From NCBI RefSeq assembly GCF_050908995.1, contig NW_027484916.1:62001-126000 (forward strand): 64,000 nt of DNA, given 5' to 3'. Below are positions 40,547 through 54,443 of this stretch, in pieces. Within the stretch, counting starts at the first letter, position 1, and every line of letters starts with the position of its first letter. The position numbers were made by a program, and so were the translations under genes. The notes under the pieces are model-generated. The model saw only the letters and a program-made list of their open reading frames with translations, was not told where the DNA came from and did no database searches. The DNA is from Andrena cerasifolii (taxonomy: Eukaryota; Arthropoda; Insecta; Hymenoptera; Andrenidae).

Positions 40547-42400
40547 TTGAATATCGGTTCTAATATCGGATTCAATATCGGTTTTATAATATCAGTTTTT
40601 CGATATAGGTTTTTCAATATCGGTTCTAATATCGGTTTCAATATCGGTTTTTCAATATCGGTTTTTCAATATCAGTTTTTCGATATCAGTTTTTCAATAA
40701 TTGTTTGTCAATATCGGTTTTTGAATATCGGTTCTAATATCGGATTCAATATCGGTTTTTCAATATCGGTTTTTCAATATTTGTTTTTCAATATCGGTTT
40801 TTCAATATCAGTTTTTCAATATTTGTTCTCCAATATCGGTTTTTGAATATCGGTTCTAATATCGGATTCAATATCGGTTTTTCGATATCAGTTTTTCAAT
40901 ATTTGTTCTCCAATATCGGTTTTTGAATATCGGTTCTAATATCGGATTCAATATCGGTTTTTCAATATCGGTTTTTCAATATCAGTTTTTCGATATCAGT
41001 TTTTCAATAATTGTTTGTCAATATCGGTTTTTGAATATCGGTTCTAATATCGGATTCAATATCGGTTTTTCAATATCGGTTTTTCAATATCAGTTTTTCA
41101 ATATTTGTTCTTCAATATCGGTTTTTGAATATCGTTTCTAATATCGGATTCAATATCGGTTTTTCAATATCGGTTTTGCAATATCAGTTTTTCGATATAA
41201 GATTTTCAATATTGGTTTTTCAATATCGCTTTTTCAATATTTGTTTTTCAATATCGGTTTTTCAATATCAGTTTTTCAATATTTGTTTTTCAATATCGGT
41301 TTTTGAATATCGGTTCTAATATCGGATTCAATATCGGTTTTGCAATATCAGCTTTTCGATATAGGTTTTTCAATATCGGATTTTCAATATCAGTTTTTCG
41401 ATATCAGTTTTTCAATATTTGTTTTTCAATATCGGGTTTTCAATATCAGTTTTTCAATATTTGGTTTTCAATATCGGTTTTTGAATATCGGTTCTAATAT
41501 CGTTTTCAATATCGGTTTTTCAATATCGGTTTTTCAATTTCAGTTTTTCGATATCAGTTTTTCAATACTTGTTTTTCAATATCGGTTTTTCAATATCAGT
41601 TTTTCAATATTTGGTTTTCAATATCGGTTTTTGAATATCGGTTCTAATATCGGATTCAATATCGGTTTTGCAATATCAGCTTTTCGATATAGGTTTTTCA
41701 ATATCGGTTTTTCAATATCAGTTTTTCGATATCAGTTTTTCAATATTTGTTTTTCAATATCGGGTTTTCAATATCAGTTTTTCAATATTTGGTTTTCAAT
41801 ATCGGTTTTTGAATATCGGTTCTAATATCGTTTTCAATATCGGTTTTTCAATATCGGTTTTTCAATATCAGTTTTTCGATATCAGTTTTTCAATAATTGT
41901 TTGTCAATATCGGTTTTTGAATATCGGTTCTAATATCGGATTCAATATCGGTTTTTCAATATCGGTTTTTCAATATCAGTTTTTCAATATTTGTTCTCCA
42001 ATATCGGTTTTTGAATATCGGTTCTAATATCGGATTCAATATCGGTTTTTCAATATCGGTTTTTGAATATCAGTTTTTCGATATCAGTTTTTCAATAATT
42101 GTTTGTCAATATCGGTTTTTGAATATCGGTTCTAATATCGGATTCAATATCGGTTTTTCAATATTTGTTTTTCAATATCGGTTTTTCAATATCAGTTTTT
42201 CAATATTTGTTCTCCAATATCGGTTTTTGAATATCGGTTCTAATATCGGATTCAATATCGGTTTTTCGATATCAGTTTTTCAATATTTGTTCTCCAATAT
42301 CGGTTTTTGAATATCGGTTCTAATATCGGATTCAATATCGGTTTTTCAATATCGGTTTTTCAATATTTGTTTTTCAATATTTTTTTTTCAATATCGGTTT
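40547..42400. repeat. 1,854-base higher-order block, copy 3 of 6
   Basis: Same length and internal offsets as the others, starting 4,960 bases after copy 2, with the TGTTCTTCAATATC marker near 41,107. After this copy the following T9 module carries CAGTTTTTCAATATTTG where four other copies carry CAGTTTTTAAATATTTG. The right flank is therefore of a different lineage. Confidence 0.88.
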
Positions 42401-43521
42401 TTGAATATCGGTTCTAATATCGGATTCAATATCGGTTTTATAATATCAGTTTTTCGATATAGGTTTTTCAATATCGGTTCTAATATTGGTTTCAATATCG
42501 GTTTTTCAATATCGGTTTTTCAATATCAGTTTTTCGATATCAGTTTTTCAATAATTGTTTGTCAATATCGGTTTTTGAATATCGGTTCTAATATCGGATT
42601 CAATATCGGTTTTTCAATATCGGTTTTTCAATATTTGTTTTTCAATATCGGTTTTTCAATATCAGTTTTTCAATATTTGTTCTCCAATATCGGTTTTTGA
42701 ATATCGGTTCTAATATCGGATTCAATATCGGTTTTTCGATATCAGTTTTTCAATATTTGTTCTCCAATATCGGTTCTAATATCGGATTCAATATCGGTTT
42801 TTCAATATTTGTTTTTCAATATCGGTTTTTCAATATCAGTTTTTCAATATTTGTTCTCCAATATCGGTTTTTGAATATCGGTTCTAATATCGGATTCAAT
42901 ATCGGTTTTTCAATATCGGTTATTCAATATCAGTTTTTCGATATCAGTTTTTCAATAATTGTTTGTCAATATCGGTTTTTGAATATCGGTTCTAATATCG
43001 GATTCAATATCGGTTTTACAATATTTGTTTTTCAATATCGGTTTTTCAATATCAGTTTTTCAATATTTGTTCTCCAATATCGGTTTTTGAATATCGGTTC
43101 TAATATCGGATTCAATATCGGTTTTTCGATATCAGTTTTTCAATATTTGTTCTCCAATATCGGTTCTAATATCGGATTCAATATCGGTTTTTCAATATCG
43201 GTTTTTCAATATCGGTTTTTCAATATCAGTTTTTCAATATTTGTTCTCCAATATCGGTTTTTGAATATCGGTTCTAATATCGGATTCAATATCGGTTTTT
43301 CGATATCAGTTTTTCAATATTTGTTTTTCAATATCGGTTTTTCAATATCGGTTTTTCAATATCGATTTTTCAATATCAGTTTTTCAATATTTGTTCTCCA
43401 ATATCGGTTTTTGAATATCGGTTCTAATATCGGATTCAATATCGGTTTTGCAATATCAGTTTTTCGATATCAGTTTTTCAATATTTGTTTTTCAATATCG
43501 GTTTTTCAATATCGGTTTTTC

Positions 43522-43534
43522 AAATCGGTTTTTC
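43522..43534. repeat. Rare 13-base monomer (AAATCGGTTTTTC), super-block copy 2
   Basis: Exactly 22,693 bases after the one at 20,829. I noticed no other odd-length monomer to its right in the window. Confidence 0.88.
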
Positions 43535-45117
43535 AATATCAGTTTTTCAATATTTGTTCTCCAATATCGGTTTTTGAATATCGGTTCTAATATCGGATTC
43601 AATATCGGTTTTTCGATATCAGTTTTTCAATATTTGTTCTGCAATATCGGTTTTTGAATATCGGTTCTAATATCGGATTCAATATCGGTTTTTCGATATC
43701 AGTTTTTCAATATTTGTTCTCCATTATCGGTTTTTGAATATCGGTTCTAATATCGGTTTCAATATCGGTTTTTCAATATCGGTTTTTCAATATCAGTTTT
43801 TCAATATTTGTTGTCCAATATCGGTTTTTGAATATCGGTTCTAATATCGGATTCAATATCGGTTTTTCAATATCGGTTTTTCAATATCAGTTTTTCAATA
43901 TTTGGTTTTCAATATCGGTTTTTGAATATCGGTTCTAATATCGGTTTCAATATCGGTTTTTCAATATCAGTTTTTCGATATCAGTTTTTCAATAATTGTT
44001 TGTCAACATCGGTTTTTGAATATCGGTTCTAATATCGGATTCAATATCGGTTATATAATATCAGTTTTTCGATATAGGTTTTTCAATATCGGTTTTTCAA
44101 TATCAGCTTTTCGATATAGGTTTTTCAATATCGGTTTTTCAATATCGGTTTTGCAATATCAGCTTTTCGATATAGGTTTTTCAATATCGGTTTTTCAATA
44201 TCGGTTTTTCAATATCAGTTTTTCGATATCAGTTTTTCAATAGTTGTTTTTCAATATCGGTTTTTCAATATCAGTTTTTCAATATTTGGTTTTCAATATC
44301 GGTTTTTGAATATCGGTTCTAATATCGGTTTCAATATCGGTTTTTCAATATCGGTTTTTCAGTTTCAGTTTTTCGATATCAGTTTTTCAATACTTGTTTT
44401 TCAATATCGGTTTTTCAATATCGGTTTTTCAATTTCAGTTTTTCGATATCAGTTTTTCAATACTTGTTTTTCAATATCGGTTTTTCAATATCAGTTTTTC
44501 CATATTTGGTTTTCAATATCGGTTTTTGAATATCGGTTCTAATATCGGTTTCAATATCGGTTTTTCAATATTGGTTTTTCAATATCAGTTTTTCAATATC
44601 GGTTTTTCAATATCAGTTTTTCAATATTTGGTTTTCAATATCGGTTTTTGAATATCGGTTCTAATATCGGTTTCAATATCGGTTTTTCAATATCGGTATT
44701 TCAATATCGGTTTTTCAATATCAGTTTTTCAATATTTGTTCTCCAATATCGGTTTTTGAATATCGGTTCTAATATCGGATTCAATATCGGTTTTTCGATA
44801 TCAGTTTTTCAATATTTGTTCTCCATTATCGGTTTTTGAATATCGGTTCTAATATCGGTTTCAATATCGGTTTTTCAATATCGGTTTTTCAATATCAGTT
44901 TTTCAATATTTGTTGTCCAATATCGGTTCTAATATCGGATTCAATATCGGTTTTTCAATATCGGTTTTTCAATATCGGTTTTTCAATATCAGTTTTTCAA
45001 TATTTGGTTTTCAATATCCGTTTTTGAATATCGGTTCTAATATCGGTTTCAATATCGGTTTTTCAATATCAGTTTTTCGATATCAGTTTTTCAATAATTG
45101 TTTGTCAATATCGGTTT

Positions 45118-47095
45118 TTGAATATCGGTTCTAATATCGGATTCAATATCGGTTTTATAATATCAGTTTTTCGATATAGGTTTTTCAATATCGGTTTTTC
45201 AATATCAGCTTTTCGATATAGGTTTTTCAATATCGGTTTTTCAAAATCGGTTTTGCAATATCAGTTTTTCGATATCAGTTTTTCAATATTTGTTTTTCAA
45301 TATCGGTTTTTGAATATCTGTTCTAATATCGGTTTCAATATCGGTTTTTGAATATCGGTTTTGCAATATCAGTTTTTCAATATCGGTTTTTGAATATCGG
45401 TTGTTCAATATCAGTTTTTCAATATTTGTTTTTCAATATTTTTTTTTCAATATCGGTTTTTGAATATCGGTTCTAATATCGGATTCAATATCGGTTTTAT
45501 AATATCAGTTTTTCGATATAGGTTTTTCAATATCGGTTCTAATATCGGTTTCAATATCGGTTTTTCAATATCGGTTTTTCAATATCAGTTTTTCGATATC
45601 AGTTTTTCAATAATTGTTTGTCAATATCGGTTTTTGAATATCGGTTCTAATATCGGATTCAATATCGGTTTTTCAATATCGGTTTTTCAATATTTGTTTT
45701 TCAATATCGGTTTTTCAATATCAGTTTTTCAATATTTGTTCTCCAATATCGATTTTTGAATATCGGTTCTAATATCGGATTCAATATCGGTTTTTCGATA
45801 TCAGTTTTTCAATATTTGTTCTCCAATATCGGTTTTTGAATATCGGTTCTAATATCGGATTCAATATCGGTTTTTCAATATCGGTTTTTCAATATCAGTT
45901 TTTCGATATCAGTTTTTCAATAATTGTTTGTCAATATCGGTTTTTGAATATCGGTTCTAATATCGGATTCAATATCGGTTTTTCAATATCGGTTTTTCAA
46001 TATCAGTTTTTCAATATTTGTTCTCCAATATCGGTTTTTGAATATCGTTTCTAATATCGGATTCAATATCGGTTTTTCAATATCAGTTTTTCGATATCAG
46101 TTTTTCAATAATTGTTTGTCAATATCGGTTTTTGAATATCGGTTCTAATATCGGATTCAATATCGGTTTTATAATATCAGTTTTTCGATATAGGTTTTTC
46201 AATATCGGTTTTTCAATATCAGCTTTTCGATATAGGTTTTTCAATATCGGTTTTTCAAAATCGGTTTTGCAATATCAGTTTTTCGATATCAGTTTTTCAA
46301 TATTTGTTTTTCAATATCGGTTTTTGAATATCTGTTCTAATATCGGTTTCAATATCGGTTTTTGAATATCGGTTTTGCAATATCAGTTTTTCAATATCGG
46401 TTTTTGAATATCGGTTGTTCAATATCAGTTTTTCAATATTTGTTTTTCAATATTTTTTTTTCAATATCGGTTTTTGAATATCGGTTCTAATATCGGATTC
46501 AATATCGGTTTTATAATATCAGTTTTTCGATATAGGTTTTTCAATATCGGTTCTAATATCGGTTTCAATATCGGTTTTTCAATATCGGTTTTTCAATATC
46601 AGTTTTTCGATATCAGTTTTTCAATAATTGTTTGTCAATATCGGTTTTTGAATATCGGTTCTAATATCGGATTCAATATCGGTTTTTCAATATCGGTTTT
46701 TCAATATTTGTTTTTCAATATCGGTTTTTCAATATCAGTTTTTCAATATTTGTTCTCCAATATCGATTTTTGAATATCGGTTCTAATATCGGATTCAATA
46801 TCGGTTTTTCGATATCAGTTTTTCAATATTTGTTCTCCAATATCGGTTTTTGAATATCGGTTCTAATATCGGATTCAATATCGGTTTTTCAATATCGGTT
46901 TTTCAATATCAGTTTTTCGATATCAGTTTTTCAATAATTGTTTGTCAATATCGGTTTTTGAATATCGGTTCTAATATCGGATTCAATATCGGTTTTTCAA
47001 TATCGGTTTTTCAATATCAGTTTTTCAATATTTGTTCTCCAATATCGGTTTTTGAATATCGTTTCTAATATCGGATTCAATATCGGTTTTTCAAT
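45118..47095. repeat. 1,014-base tandem pair, super-block copy 2
   Basis: Modules at 45,118, 45,460 and 45,836 recur at 46,132, 46,474 and 46,850, all at exactly 1,014. The equivalent pair in copy 1 (22,313-24,305) has one extra 14-base monomer in its second unit, so that insertion post-dates the super-block duplication or was lost here. Confidence 0.85.
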
Positions 47096-47229
47096 ATCGG
47101 TTTTGCAATATCAGTTTTTCGATATAAGATTTTCAATATTGGTTTTTCAATATCGCTTTTTCAATATTTGTTTTTCAATATCGGTTTTTCAATATCAGTT
47201 TTTCAATATTTGTTTTTCAATATCGGTTT

Positions 47230-47801
47230 TTGAATATCGGTTCTAATATCGGATTCAATATCGGTTTTGCAATATCAGCTTTTCGATATAGGTTTTTCAA
47301 TATCGGATTTTCAATATCAGTTTTTCGATATCAGTTTTTCAATATTTGTTTTTCAATATCGGGTTTTCAATATCAGTTTTTCAATATTTGGTTTTCAATA
47401 TCGGTTTTTGAATATCGGTTCTAATATCGTTTTCAATATCGGTTTTTCAATATCGGTTTTTCAATTTCAGTTTTTCGATATCAGTTTTTCAATACTTGTT
47501 TTTCAATATCGGTTTTTCAATATCAGTTTTTCAATATTTGGTTTTCAATATCGGTTTTTGAATATCGGTTCTAATATCGGATTCAATATCGGTTTTGCAA
47601 TATCAGCTTTTCGATATAGGTTTTTCAATATCGGTTTTTCAATATCAGTTTTTCGATATCAGTTTTTCAATATTTGTTTTTCAATATCGGGTTTTCAATA
47701 TCAGTTTTTCAATATTTGGTTTTCAATATCGGTTTTTGAATATCGGTTCTAATATCGTTTTCAATATCGGTTTTTCAATATCGGTTTTTCAATATCAGTT
47801 T
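47230..47801. repeat. 328-base unit, about 1.6 copies
   Basis: Partner of 24,432-25,008 in super-block copy 1 (offset 22,791), with CAGCTTTTC markers at about 47,275 and 47,603. The TCGGATTTTC variant near 47,303 is shared with 24,512. Confidence 0.8.
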
Positions 47802-50021
47802 TTCGATATCAGTTTTTCAATAATTGTTTGTCAATATCGGTTTTTGAATATCGGTTCTAATATCGGATTCAATATCGGTTTTTCAATATCGGTTTTTCAA
47901 TATCAGTTTTTCAATATTTGTTCTCCAATATCGGTTTTTGAATATCGGTTCTAATATCGGATTCAATATCGGTTTTTCAATATCGGTTTTTGAATATCAG
48001 TTTTTCGATATCAGTTTTTCAATAATTGTTTGTCAATATCGGTTTTTGAATATCGGTTCTAATATCGGATTCAATATCGGTTTTTCAATATTTGTTTTTC
48101 AATATCGGTTTTTCAATATCAGTTTTTCAATATTTGTTCTCCAATATCGGTTTTTGAATATCGGTTCTAATATCGGATTCAATATCGGTTTTTCGATATC
48201 AGTTTTTCAATATTTGTTCTCCAATATCGGTTTTTGAATATCGGTTCTAATATCGGATTCAATATCGGTTTTTCAATATCGGTTTTTCAATATTTGTTTT
48301 TCAATATTTTTTTTTCAATATCGGTTTTTGAATATCGGTTCTAATATTGGTTTCAATATCGGTTTTTCAATATCGGTTTTTCAATATCAGTTTTTCGATA
48401 TCAGTTTTTCAATAATTGTTTGTCAATATCGGTTTTTGAATATCGGTTCTAATATCGGATTCAATATCGGTTTTTCAATATCGGTTTTTCAATATTTGTT
48501 TTTCAATATCGGTTTTTCAATATCAGTTTTTCAATATTTGTTCTCCAATATCGGTTTTTGAATATCGGTTCTAATATCGGATTCAATATCGGTTTTTCAA
48601 TATCGGTTTTTCAATATTTGTTTTTCAATATCGGTTTTTCAATATCAGTTTTTCAATATTTGTTCTCCAATATCGGTTTTTGAATATCGGTTCTAATATC
48701 GGATTCAATATCGGTTTTTCGATATCAGTTTTTCAATATTTGTTCTCCAATATCGGTTTTTGAATATCGGTTCTAATATCGGATTCAATATCGGTTTTTC
48801 AATATCGGTTTTTCAATATCAGTTTTTCAATATTTGTTCTCCAATATCGGTTTTTGAATATCGTTTCTAATATCGGATTCAATATCGGTTTTTCAATATC
48901 GGTTTTGCAATATCAGTTTTTCGATATAAGATTTTCAATATTGGTTTTTCAATATCGCTTTTTCAATATTTGTTTTTCAATATCGGTTTTTCAATATCAG
49001 TTTTTCAATATTTGTTTTTCAATATCGGTTTTTGAATATCGGTTCTAATATCGGATTCAATATCGGTTTTGCAATATCAGCTTTTCGATATAGGTTTTTC
49101 AATATCGGTTTTTCAATATCAGTTTTTCGATATCAGTTTTTCAATATTTGTTTTTCAATATCGGGTTTTCAATATCAGTTTTTCAATATTTGGTTTTCAA
49201 TATCGGTTTTTGAATATCGGTTCTAATATCGTTTTCAATATCGGTTTTTCAATATCGGTTTTTCAATTTCAGTTTTTCGATATCAGTTTTTCAATAATTG
49301 TTTGTCAATATCGGTTTTTGAATATCGGTTCTAATATCGGATTCAATATCGGTTTTTCAATATCGGTTTTTCAATATCAGTTTTTCAATATTTGTTCTCC
49401 AATATCGGTTTTTGAATATCGGTTCTAATATCGGATTCAATATCGGTTTTTCAATATCGGTTTTTGAATATCAGTTTTTCGATATCAGTTTTTCAATAAT
49501 TGTTTGTCAATATCGGTTTTTGAATATCGGTTCTAATATCGGATTCAATATCGGTTTTTCAATATTTGTTTTTCAATATCGGTTTTTCAATATCAGTTTT
49601 TCAATATTTGTTCTCCAATATCGGTTTTTGAATATCGGTTCTAATATCGGATTCAATATCGGTTTTTCGATATCAGTTTTTCAATATTTGTTCTCCAATA
49701 TCGGTTTTTGAATATCGGTTCTAATATCGGATTCAATATCGGTTTTTCAATATCGGTTTTTCAATATCAGCTTTTCGATATAGGTTTTTCAATATCGGTT
49801 TTTCAAAATCGGTTTTGCAATATCAGTTTTTCGATATCAGTTTTTCAATATTTGTTTTTCAATATCGGTTTTTGAATATCGGTTCTAATATCGGTTTCAA
49901 TATCGGTTTTTGAATATCGATTTTGCAATATCAGTTTTTCAATATCGGTTTTTGAATATCGGTTGTTCAATATCAGTTTTTCAATATTTGTTTTTCAATA
50001 TTTTTTTTTCAATATCGGTTT

Positions 50022-51875
50022 TTGAATATCGGTTCTAATATCGGATTCAATATCGGTTTTATAATATCAGTTTTTCGATATAGGTTTTTCAATATCGGTT
50101 CTAATATCGGTTTCAATATCGGTTTTTCAATATCGGTTTTTCAATATCAGTTTTTCGATATCAGTTTTTCAATAATTGTTTGTCAATATCGGTTTTTGAA
50201 TATCGGTTCTAATATCGGATTCAATATCGGTTTTTCAATATCGGTTTTTCAATATTTGTTTTTCAATATCGGTTTTTCAATATCAGTTTTTCAATATTTG
50301 TTCTCCAATATCGGTTTTTGAATATCGGTTCTAATATCGGATTCAATATCGGTTTTTCGATATCAGTTTTTCAATATTTGTTCTCCAATATCGGTTTTTG
50401 AATATCGGTTCTAATATCGGATTCAATATCGGTTTTTCAATATCGGTTTTTCAATATCAGTTTTTCGATATCAGTTTTTCAATAATTGTTTGTCAATATC
50501 GGTTTTTGAATATCGGTTCTAATATCGGATTCAATATCGGTTTTTCAATATCGGTTTTTCAATATCAGTTTTTCAATATTTGTTCTTCAATATCGGTTTT
50601 TGAATATCGTTTCTAATATCGGATTCAATATCGGTTTTTCAATATCGGTTTTGCAATATCAGTTTTTCGATATAAGATTTTCAATATTGGTTTTTCAATA
50701 TCGCTTTTTCAATATTTGTTTTTCAATATCGGTTTTTCAATATCAGTTTTTCAATATTTGTTTTTCAATATCGGTTTTTGAATATCGGTTCTAATATCGG
50801 ATTCAATATCGGTTTTGCAATATCAGCTTTTCGATATAGGTTTTTCAATATCGGATTTTCAATATCAGTTTTTCGATATCAGTTTTTCAATATTTGTTTT
50901 TCAATATCGGGTTTTCAATATCAGTTTTTCAATATTTGGTTTTCAATATCGGTTTTTGAATATCGGTTCTAATATCGTTTTCAATATCGGTTTTTCAATA
51001 TCGGTTTTTCAATTTCAGTTTTTCGATATCAGTTTTTCAATACTTGTTTTTCAATATCGGTTTTTCAATATCAGTTTTTCAATATTTGGTTTTCAATATC
51101 GGTTTTTGAATATCGGTTCTAATATCGGATTCAATATCGGTTTTGCAATATCAGCTTTTCGATATAGGTTTTTCAATATCGGTTTTTCAATATCAGTTTT
51201 TCGATATCAGTTTTTCAATATTTGTTTTTCAATATCGGGTTTTCAATATCAGTTTTTCAATATTTGGTTTTCAATATCGGTTTTTGAATATCGGTTCTAA
51301 TATCGTTTTCAATATCGGTTTTTCAATATCGGTTTTTCAATATCAGTTTTTCGATATCAGTTTTTCAATAATTGTTTGTCAATATCGGTTTTTGAATATC
51401 GGTTCTAATATCGGATTCAATATCGGTTTTTCAATATCGGTTTTTCAATATCAGTTTTTCAATATTTGTTCTCCAATATCGGTTTTTGAATATCGGTTCT
51501 AATATCGGATTCAATATCGGTTTTTCAATATCGGTTTTTGAATATCAGTTTTTCGATATCAGTTTTTCAATAATTGTTTGTCAATATCGGTTTTTGAATA
51601 TCGGTTCTAATATCGGATTCAATATCGGTTTTTCAATATTTGTTTTTCAATATCGGTTTTTCAATATCAGTTTTTCAATATTTGTTCTCCAATATCGGTT
51701 TTTGAATATCGGTTCTAATATCGGATTCAATATCGGTTTTTCGATATCAGTTTTTCAATATTTGTTCTCCAATATCGGTTTTTGAATATCGGTTCTAATA
51801 TCGGATTCAATATCGGTTTTTCAATATCGGTTTTTCAATATTTGTTTTTCAATATTTTTTTTTCAATATCGGTTT
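50022..51875. repeat. 1,854-base higher-order block, copy 4 of 6
   Basis: Positional partner of copy 1 (27,297) at offset 22,725, with the TGTTCTTCAATATC marker near 50,582. Length and sub-module offsets are identical. Just upstream, near 49,917, there is a private GAATATCGATTTTGC change. Confidence 0.88.
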
Positions 51876-53871
51876 TTGAATATCGGTTCTAATATCGGAT
51901 TCAATATCGGTTTTATAATATCAGTTTTTCGATATAGGTTTTTCAATATCGGTTCTAATATTGGTTTCAATATCGGTTTTTCAATATCGGTTTTTCAATA
52001 TCAGTTTTTCGATATCAGTTTTTCAATAATTGTTTGTCAATATCGGTTTTTGAATATCGGTTCTAATATCGGATTCAATATCGGTTTTTCAATATCGGTT
52101 TTTCAATATTTGTTTTTCAATATCGGTTTTTCAATATCAGTTTTTAAATATTTGTTCTCCAATATCGGTTTTTGAATATCGGTTCTAATATCGGATTCAA
52201 TATCGGTTTTTCGATATCAGTTTTTCAATATTTGTTCTCCAATATCGGTTTTTGAATATCGGTTCTAATATCGGATTCAATATCGGTTTTTCAATATCGG
52301 TTTTTCAATATCAGTTTTTCGATATCAGTTTTTCAATAATTGTTTGTCAATATCGGTTTTTGAATATCGGTTCTAATATCGGATTCAATATCGGTTTTTC
52401 AATATCGGTTTTTCAATATCAGTTTTTCAATATTTGTTCTCCAATATCGGTTTTTGAATATCGTTTCTAATATCGGATTCAATATCGGTTTTTCAATATC
52501 GGTTTTGCAATATCAGTTTTTCGATATAAGATTTTCAATATTGGTTTTTCAATATCGCTTTTTCAATATTTGTTTTTCAATATCGGTTTTTCAATATCAG
52601 TTTTTCAATATTTGTTCTCCAATATCGGTTTTTGAATATCGGTTCTAATATCGGATTCAATATCGGTTTTTCAATATCGGTTTTTCAATATTTGTTTTTC
52701 AATATTTTTTTTTCAATATCGGTTTTTGAATATCGGTTCTAATATCGGATTCAATATCGGTTTTATAATATCAGTTTTTCGATATAGGTTTTTCAATATC
52801 GGTTCTAATATTGGTTTCAATATCGGTTTTTCAATATCGGTTTTTGAATATCAGTTTTTCGATATCAGTTTTTCAATAATTGTTTGTCAATATCGGTTTG
52901 TGAATATCGGTTCTAATATCGGATTCATTATCGGTTTTTCAATATTTGTTTTTCAATATCGGTTTTTCAATATCAGTTTTTCAATATTTGTTCTCCAATA
53001 TCGGTTTTTGAATATCGGTTCTAATATCGGATTCAATATCGGTTTTTCAATATCGGTTTTTCAATATCAGTTTTTCAATATTTGTTCTCCAATATCGGTT
53101 TTTGAATATCGGTTCTAATATCGGATTCAATATCGGTTTTATAATATCAGTTTTTCGATATAGGTTTTTCAATATCGGTTCTAATATTGGTTTCAATATC
53201 GGTTTTTCAATATCGGTTTTTCAATATCAGTTTTTCGATATCAGTTTTTCAATAATTGTTTGTCAATATCGGTTTTTGAATATCGGTTCTAATATCGGAT
53301 TCAATATCGGTTTTTCAATATCGGTTTTTCAATATTTGTTTTTCAATATCGGTTTTTCAATATCAGTTTTTCAATATTTGTTCTCCAATATCGGTTTTTG
53401 AATATCGGTTCTAATATCGGATTCAATATCGGTTTTTCAATATCGGTTTTTCAATATTTGTTTTTCAATATCGGTTTTTCAATATCAGTTTTTCAATATT
53501 TGTTCTCCAATATCGGTTTTTGAATATCGGTTCTAATATCGGATTCAATATCGGTTTTTCGATATCAGTTTTTCAATATTTGTTCTCCAATATCGGTTTT
53601 TGAATATCGGTTCTAATATCGGATTCAATATCGGTTTTTCAATATCGGTTTTTCAATATCAGTTTTTCAATATTTGTTCTCCAATATCGGTTTTTGAATA
53701 TCGTTTCTAATATCGGATTCAATATCGGTTTTTCAATATCGGTTTTGCAATATCAGTTTTTCGATATAAGATTTTCAATATTGGTTTTTCAATATCGCTT
53801 TTTCAATATTTGTTTTTCAATATCGGTTTTTCAATATCAGTTTTTCAATATTTGTTTTTCAATATCGGTTT

Positions 53872-54443
53872 TTGAATATCGGTTCTAATATCGGATTCAA
53901 TATCGGTTTTGCAATATCAGCTTTTCGATATAGGTTTTTCAATATCGGTTTTTCAATATCAGTTTTTCGATATCAGTTTTTCAATATTTGTTTTTCAATA
54001 TCGGGTTTTCAATATCAGTTTTTCAATATTTGGTTTTCAATATCGGTTTTTGAATATCGGTTCTAATATCGTTTTCAATATCGGTTTTTCAATATCGGTT
54101 TTTCAATTTCAGTTTTTCGATATCAGTTTTTCAATACTTGTTTTTCAATATCGATTTTTCAATATCAGTTTTTCAATATTTGGTTTTCAATATCGGTTTT
54201 TGAATATCGGTTCTAATATCGGATTCAATATCGGTTTTGCAATATCAGCTTTTCGATATAGGTTTTTCAATATCGGTTTTTCAATATCAGTTTTTCGATA
54301 TCAGTTTTTCAATATTTGTTTTTCAATATCGGGTTTTCAATATCAGTTTTTCAATATTTGGTTTTCAATATCGGTTTTTGAATATCGGTTCTAATATCGT
54401 TTTCAATATCGGTTTTTCAATATCGGTTTTTCAATATCAGTTT
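53872..54443. repeat. 328-base unit, about 1.6 copies
   Basis: Partner of 31,265-31,836 (offset 22,607), with CAGCTTTTC markers at about 53,917 and 54,245. There is a private TCGATTTTTC change near 54,151. Confidence 0.8.

Larger units (their letters stand above)
19968..42660. repeat. 22,693-base super-block, copy 1
   Basis: The sequence from about 19,968 reappears from about 42,661 at an offset of 22,693. Shared rare markers are the GGTTATTCAATATC variant (20,225 and 42,918), a CGATTTTTCAATATCAG form (about 20,670 and 43,363), the 13-base AAATCGGTTTTTC (20,829 and 43,522) and the CAACATCGG form (about 21,311 and 44,004). Private differences include GGTTCGAATATC near 20,015 and CTATTATCGG near 21,055 in this copy. 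Inside, smaller blocks of 328, 1,014 and 1,854 bases recur. Ten copies of the GATATAAGATTTTC anchor are present, in modules starting at 24,261, 26,129, 27,875, 31,087, 32,175, 34,091, 36,165, 38,033, 39,417 and 41,125. Confidence 0.88.
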
